This document shows, piece by piece, positions 62,809 through 64,000 of a stretch of DNA of 64,000 nucleotides. The stretch covers positions 43,008-107,007 of the forward strand of contig CALXWE010000006.1 in NCBI GenBank assembly GCA_944392295.1. Direction: 5' to 3'. The translations under genes were made by a program, and so were the position numbers. The stretch is from an uncultured Alphaproteobacteria bacterium. GTDB lineage: Bacteria; Pseudomonadota; Alphaproteobacteria; RF32; CAG-239. Each line of letters starts with the position of its first letter. Position 1 is the first letter of the stretch. Under the pieces are notes generated by a model. The model was not told where the DNA came from, did no database searches, and saw only the letters and a program-made list of their open reading frames with translations.

Positions 62809-63733
62809 ATATAAACTTCCAGAAGAACAGCATGATAGAATTCTTGAACGTTTAAAGTTAAACGTTTTTTCGGGAAAAGAGCCGGTTTCCAATCCGCAGA
62901 TTTTTATTTTGGGCGGTCAGCCCGGTGCCGGAAAAAGCGTTTTAACCAAACGGGTATATGAAAATTTTGGCAGTTCAAACATTGTAACAATCAACAGTGA
63001 TGATTTTCGAACTATTCATCCGCAGGCGCAGGAAATTTTTGCTCTGCATGACAAGGATTTTGCCGCATATACCGATGCGGATGTGCGGTCATGGGGAAAA
63101 TCGGTATTTGATGCAGCCATTGCCGGGCATTATAATATTATTTTTGAGGGAACCATGCGGACCACGCAGATTTGCGATACAATCAAACATTTGCAGGAGA
63201 AGGGTTATAAAATTAATATTTTGGCGTTGGCCGTGCCGGAAATAGAAAGCCGGATTTCCATTTATGCCCGCTATCAGGAGCAGCTTGACAGATATCCGCT
63301 GGCCCGCTTTACTTCAAAACTTTCCCATGACGCAGCTTATCACGGCATGCTTGACACGCTGCAAAAAATTGAAGATGAAAGGCTTTATGATACGATAACG
63401 ATTTATAACCGCGCCGGTGAAATTATATTCAAAACCGGCGATAAAGGCGTGGTAAAAGCCATTACCGATGAGAGAGAAAAACCCATGAGTCATGAAGATG
63501 TCAGGCGCTATGGCGAGCTTTGCGATGTTTTGCTTGATAAAATGCGTGGGCGTGGTGAAGAAAGAGAATATATTGCAGATTTAACCGGTTTGCGCCATCA
63601 ACTTACGGTGGGGCTTATTCAGAATGTACGTTCTAAAATTGCAACACCTAAAAACAATCAAGGTGATATAAAAGATACGCCGACTTCTCGCGGCGAAATT
63701 ATTATCAGAAAAAACAATCAGAATACGCTATAA
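62798..63733 (+). CDS. Zeta-toxin family kinase
   Basis: Zeta toxins phosphorylate UDP-N-acetylglucosamine and so block cell-wall synthesis. The 311-residue product has the P-loop FILGGQPGAGKSVLTK (around residue 35), the catalytic NSDDFRTIHPQAQE, the FEGTMRTTQ substrate loop and a Tyr/Arg-rich helical part. The tail is about 60 residues longer than core zeta and has no assigned domain. GC content and codon use are higher than neighbours, suggesting transfer. Together with 62512 it forms a type II toxin-antitoxin unit. Confidence 0.88.
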   Translation: MFDEYKLPEEQHDRILERLKLNVFSGKEPVSNPQIFILGGQPGAGKSVLTKRVYENFGSSNIVTINSDDFRTIHPQAQEIFALHDKDFAAYTDADVRSWGKSVFDAAIAGHYNIIFEGTMRTTQICDTIKHLQEKGYKINILALAVPEIESRISIYARYQEQLDRYPLARFTSKLSHDAAYHGMLDTLQKIEDERLYDTITIYNRAGEIIFKTGDKGVVKAITDEREKPMSHEDVRRYGELCDVLLDKMRGRGEEREYIADLTGLRHQLTVGLIQNVRSKIATPKNNQGDIKDTPTSRGEIIIRKNNQNTL

Positions 63734-63740
63734 AATTTCC

Positions 63741-63768
63741 TTGCAAAAATCCTATAATTCTTTAATAT
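63741..63768 (+). promoter_or_regulatory. Promoter boxes of RNA copy C
   Basis: TTGCAA and TAATAT are separated by 16 bp; from TTGCAA to hairpin 1 is 30 nt, as in copies A and B, though the spacer is different. Confidence 0.6.
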
Positions 63769-63770
63769 AA

Positions 63771-63928
63771 GCACTGCCGTCGCTTGACGGTGGTGTCCAC
63801 AAGACATCTTCATACCAAAAACTCCTTTCTTGGGGAGTAGACGATATAAGACCTTTGGGTACGAATAAGTCTGACTGTGGTATGACAGTTTTGTGGCTCC
63901 CCACCTTAAAGTAATTAAGGTGGTTTTG
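63771..63928 (+). ncRNA. Structured RNA gene, copy C
   Basis: Plus-strand copy of about 158 nt, 38 bp past the zeta toxin. Hairpin 1 is CCGUC/GACGG where copy A has UCGCC/GGCGG, with outer CACUG retained; GGUGUC-CACAA-GACAUC is a full six pairs; CUCCUU/GGGGAG; outer stem AGAC/GUCU with loop GAUAUAAG and ACGAAUAA; inner ACC/GGU; ACUG-N8-CAGU; UUGUGG; CUCCCC. The terminator, CCACCTTAA/TTAAGGTGG then TTTT, has wholly different bases from copies A and B but the same position. An overlapping 63-codon minus ORF is judged non-coding. Confidence 0.75.
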
Positions 63929-63933
63929 TAACA

Positions 63934-63960
63934 AGAAAACCACGCGTTAGACGCGTGGTT
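63934..63960 (-). terminator. Hairpin over the stop of the edge ORF
   Basis: On the minus strand AACCACGCG pairs perfectly with CGCGTGGTT around TCTAA (containing the stop codon), followed by TTCTTG. It could be a terminator or the terminal hairpin of a mobile element. Confidence 0.55.
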
Positions 63961-64000
63961 CAGTAAAGCTTATAGCGATGAGTTTGACATAACGCTCCAT
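63947..64000 (-). CDS. C-terminal fragment of a minus-strand ORF (window edge)
   Basis: Seventeen codons ending TAA are open to the window edge (MERYVKLIAISFTEPRV). The first codon shown is an ATG exactly at base 64000, but the frame may begin earlier. I cannot assign a family; the stop lies in the loop of a perfect hairpin, as is seen at ends of some IS200/IS605 elements, though that is only a suggestion. Confidence 0.35.
   Translation of the reverse strand: MERYVKLIAISFTEPRV

Noticed and set aside
63752..63943. 63-codon minus-strand ORF over RNA copy C
   Set aside because: Copies A and B have no matching frame, and the ORF runs antisense through the predicted terminator.

Overview
The window is about 64 kb of an AT-rich alphaproteobacterial chromosome. 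The assignment to Alphaproteobacteria is an inference from gene content and order: a PopZ-like protein between tolC and valS, a CarD regulator, secB divergent from a Tim44/TimA-mltA-smr cluster, an ATP12 chaperone behind an RluA-type pseudouridine synthase, a DUF1013/TrcR cell-cycle regulator, and GatCAB. The AT bias, frequent TTG starts and many small lipoproteins fit an uncultured, possibly gut-associated lineage. No species can be named from the sequence alone. Nearly all of the window is ordinary core chromosome; no plasmid, prophage or complete insertion sequence is visible.

Layout: 1-8.6 kb holds glgP (cut by the window edge), tolC, a PopZ-like gene, valS, an OmpA-type lipoprotein, a 55-residue secreted peptide and an atypical kdsB. 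8.7-13.5 kb holds carD, trmL and secB on the minus strand, then timA-mltA-smr, then an SDR. 13.6-28.4 kb is a long plus-strand housekeeping run: yicC-gmk-cysK-lptG, sirtuin-sppA, gatCAB, a nucleoside-hydrolase-like gene, a ZIP transporter, truB-rpsO-pnp. 28.4-34 kb is mostly minus strand: an XRE regulator, two tandem copies of a structured RNA gene, yfgM-bamB-der and a membrane protein. 34-41.8 kb holds a diguanylate cyclase, an rRNA m5U methyltransferase, a lipoprotein, transketolase, a Cys-rich repeat protein and rplM-rpsI. 42-47.7 kb holds an orphan pilin, a degenerate DEAD-box domain protein, yebC-ruvC, recX coupled to a hypermodified-thymine DNA family protein, and hslO. 47.8-61.4 kb holds ampG, a pentapeptide-repeat protein, rarA, rluC-asmA-atp12-acyP, a CoA-transferase pair, a deaminase, tRNA-Leu and a TPR-methyltransferase. 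61.5-64 kb holds a TrcR-like protein with a histone-H1-like tail, a zeta-toxin module, a third copy of the structured RNA and the C-terminal end of a minus-strand ORF.

The strongest candidate for something undescribed is the three-copy RNA gene (28773-28937 minus, 28999-29157 minus, 63771-63928 plus). Each copy has a TTGCAA box, 16 bp, a TA(A/G)TAT box, about 160 transcribed nucleotides and a hairpin-plus-T-run terminator. The distance from TTGCAA to the first conserved hairpin is identical in all three. The copies differ in sequence at several stems but keep the pairing, including a stem that is AGGU/ACCU, UCCC/GGGA or AGAC/GUCU around a conserved internal loop. I do not recognise it as a known family.

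Other points worth a second look are the HMUDK-helical/aGPT-PPlase-type protein overlapping recX, the DEAD-box-like protein lacking its motifs and second domain, the H1-like tail on TrcR, the short PopZ, the kdsB with two altered signature motifs, a class-III-like sirtuin lacking its acyl-binding Arg, and a Cys-rich secreted repeat protein.
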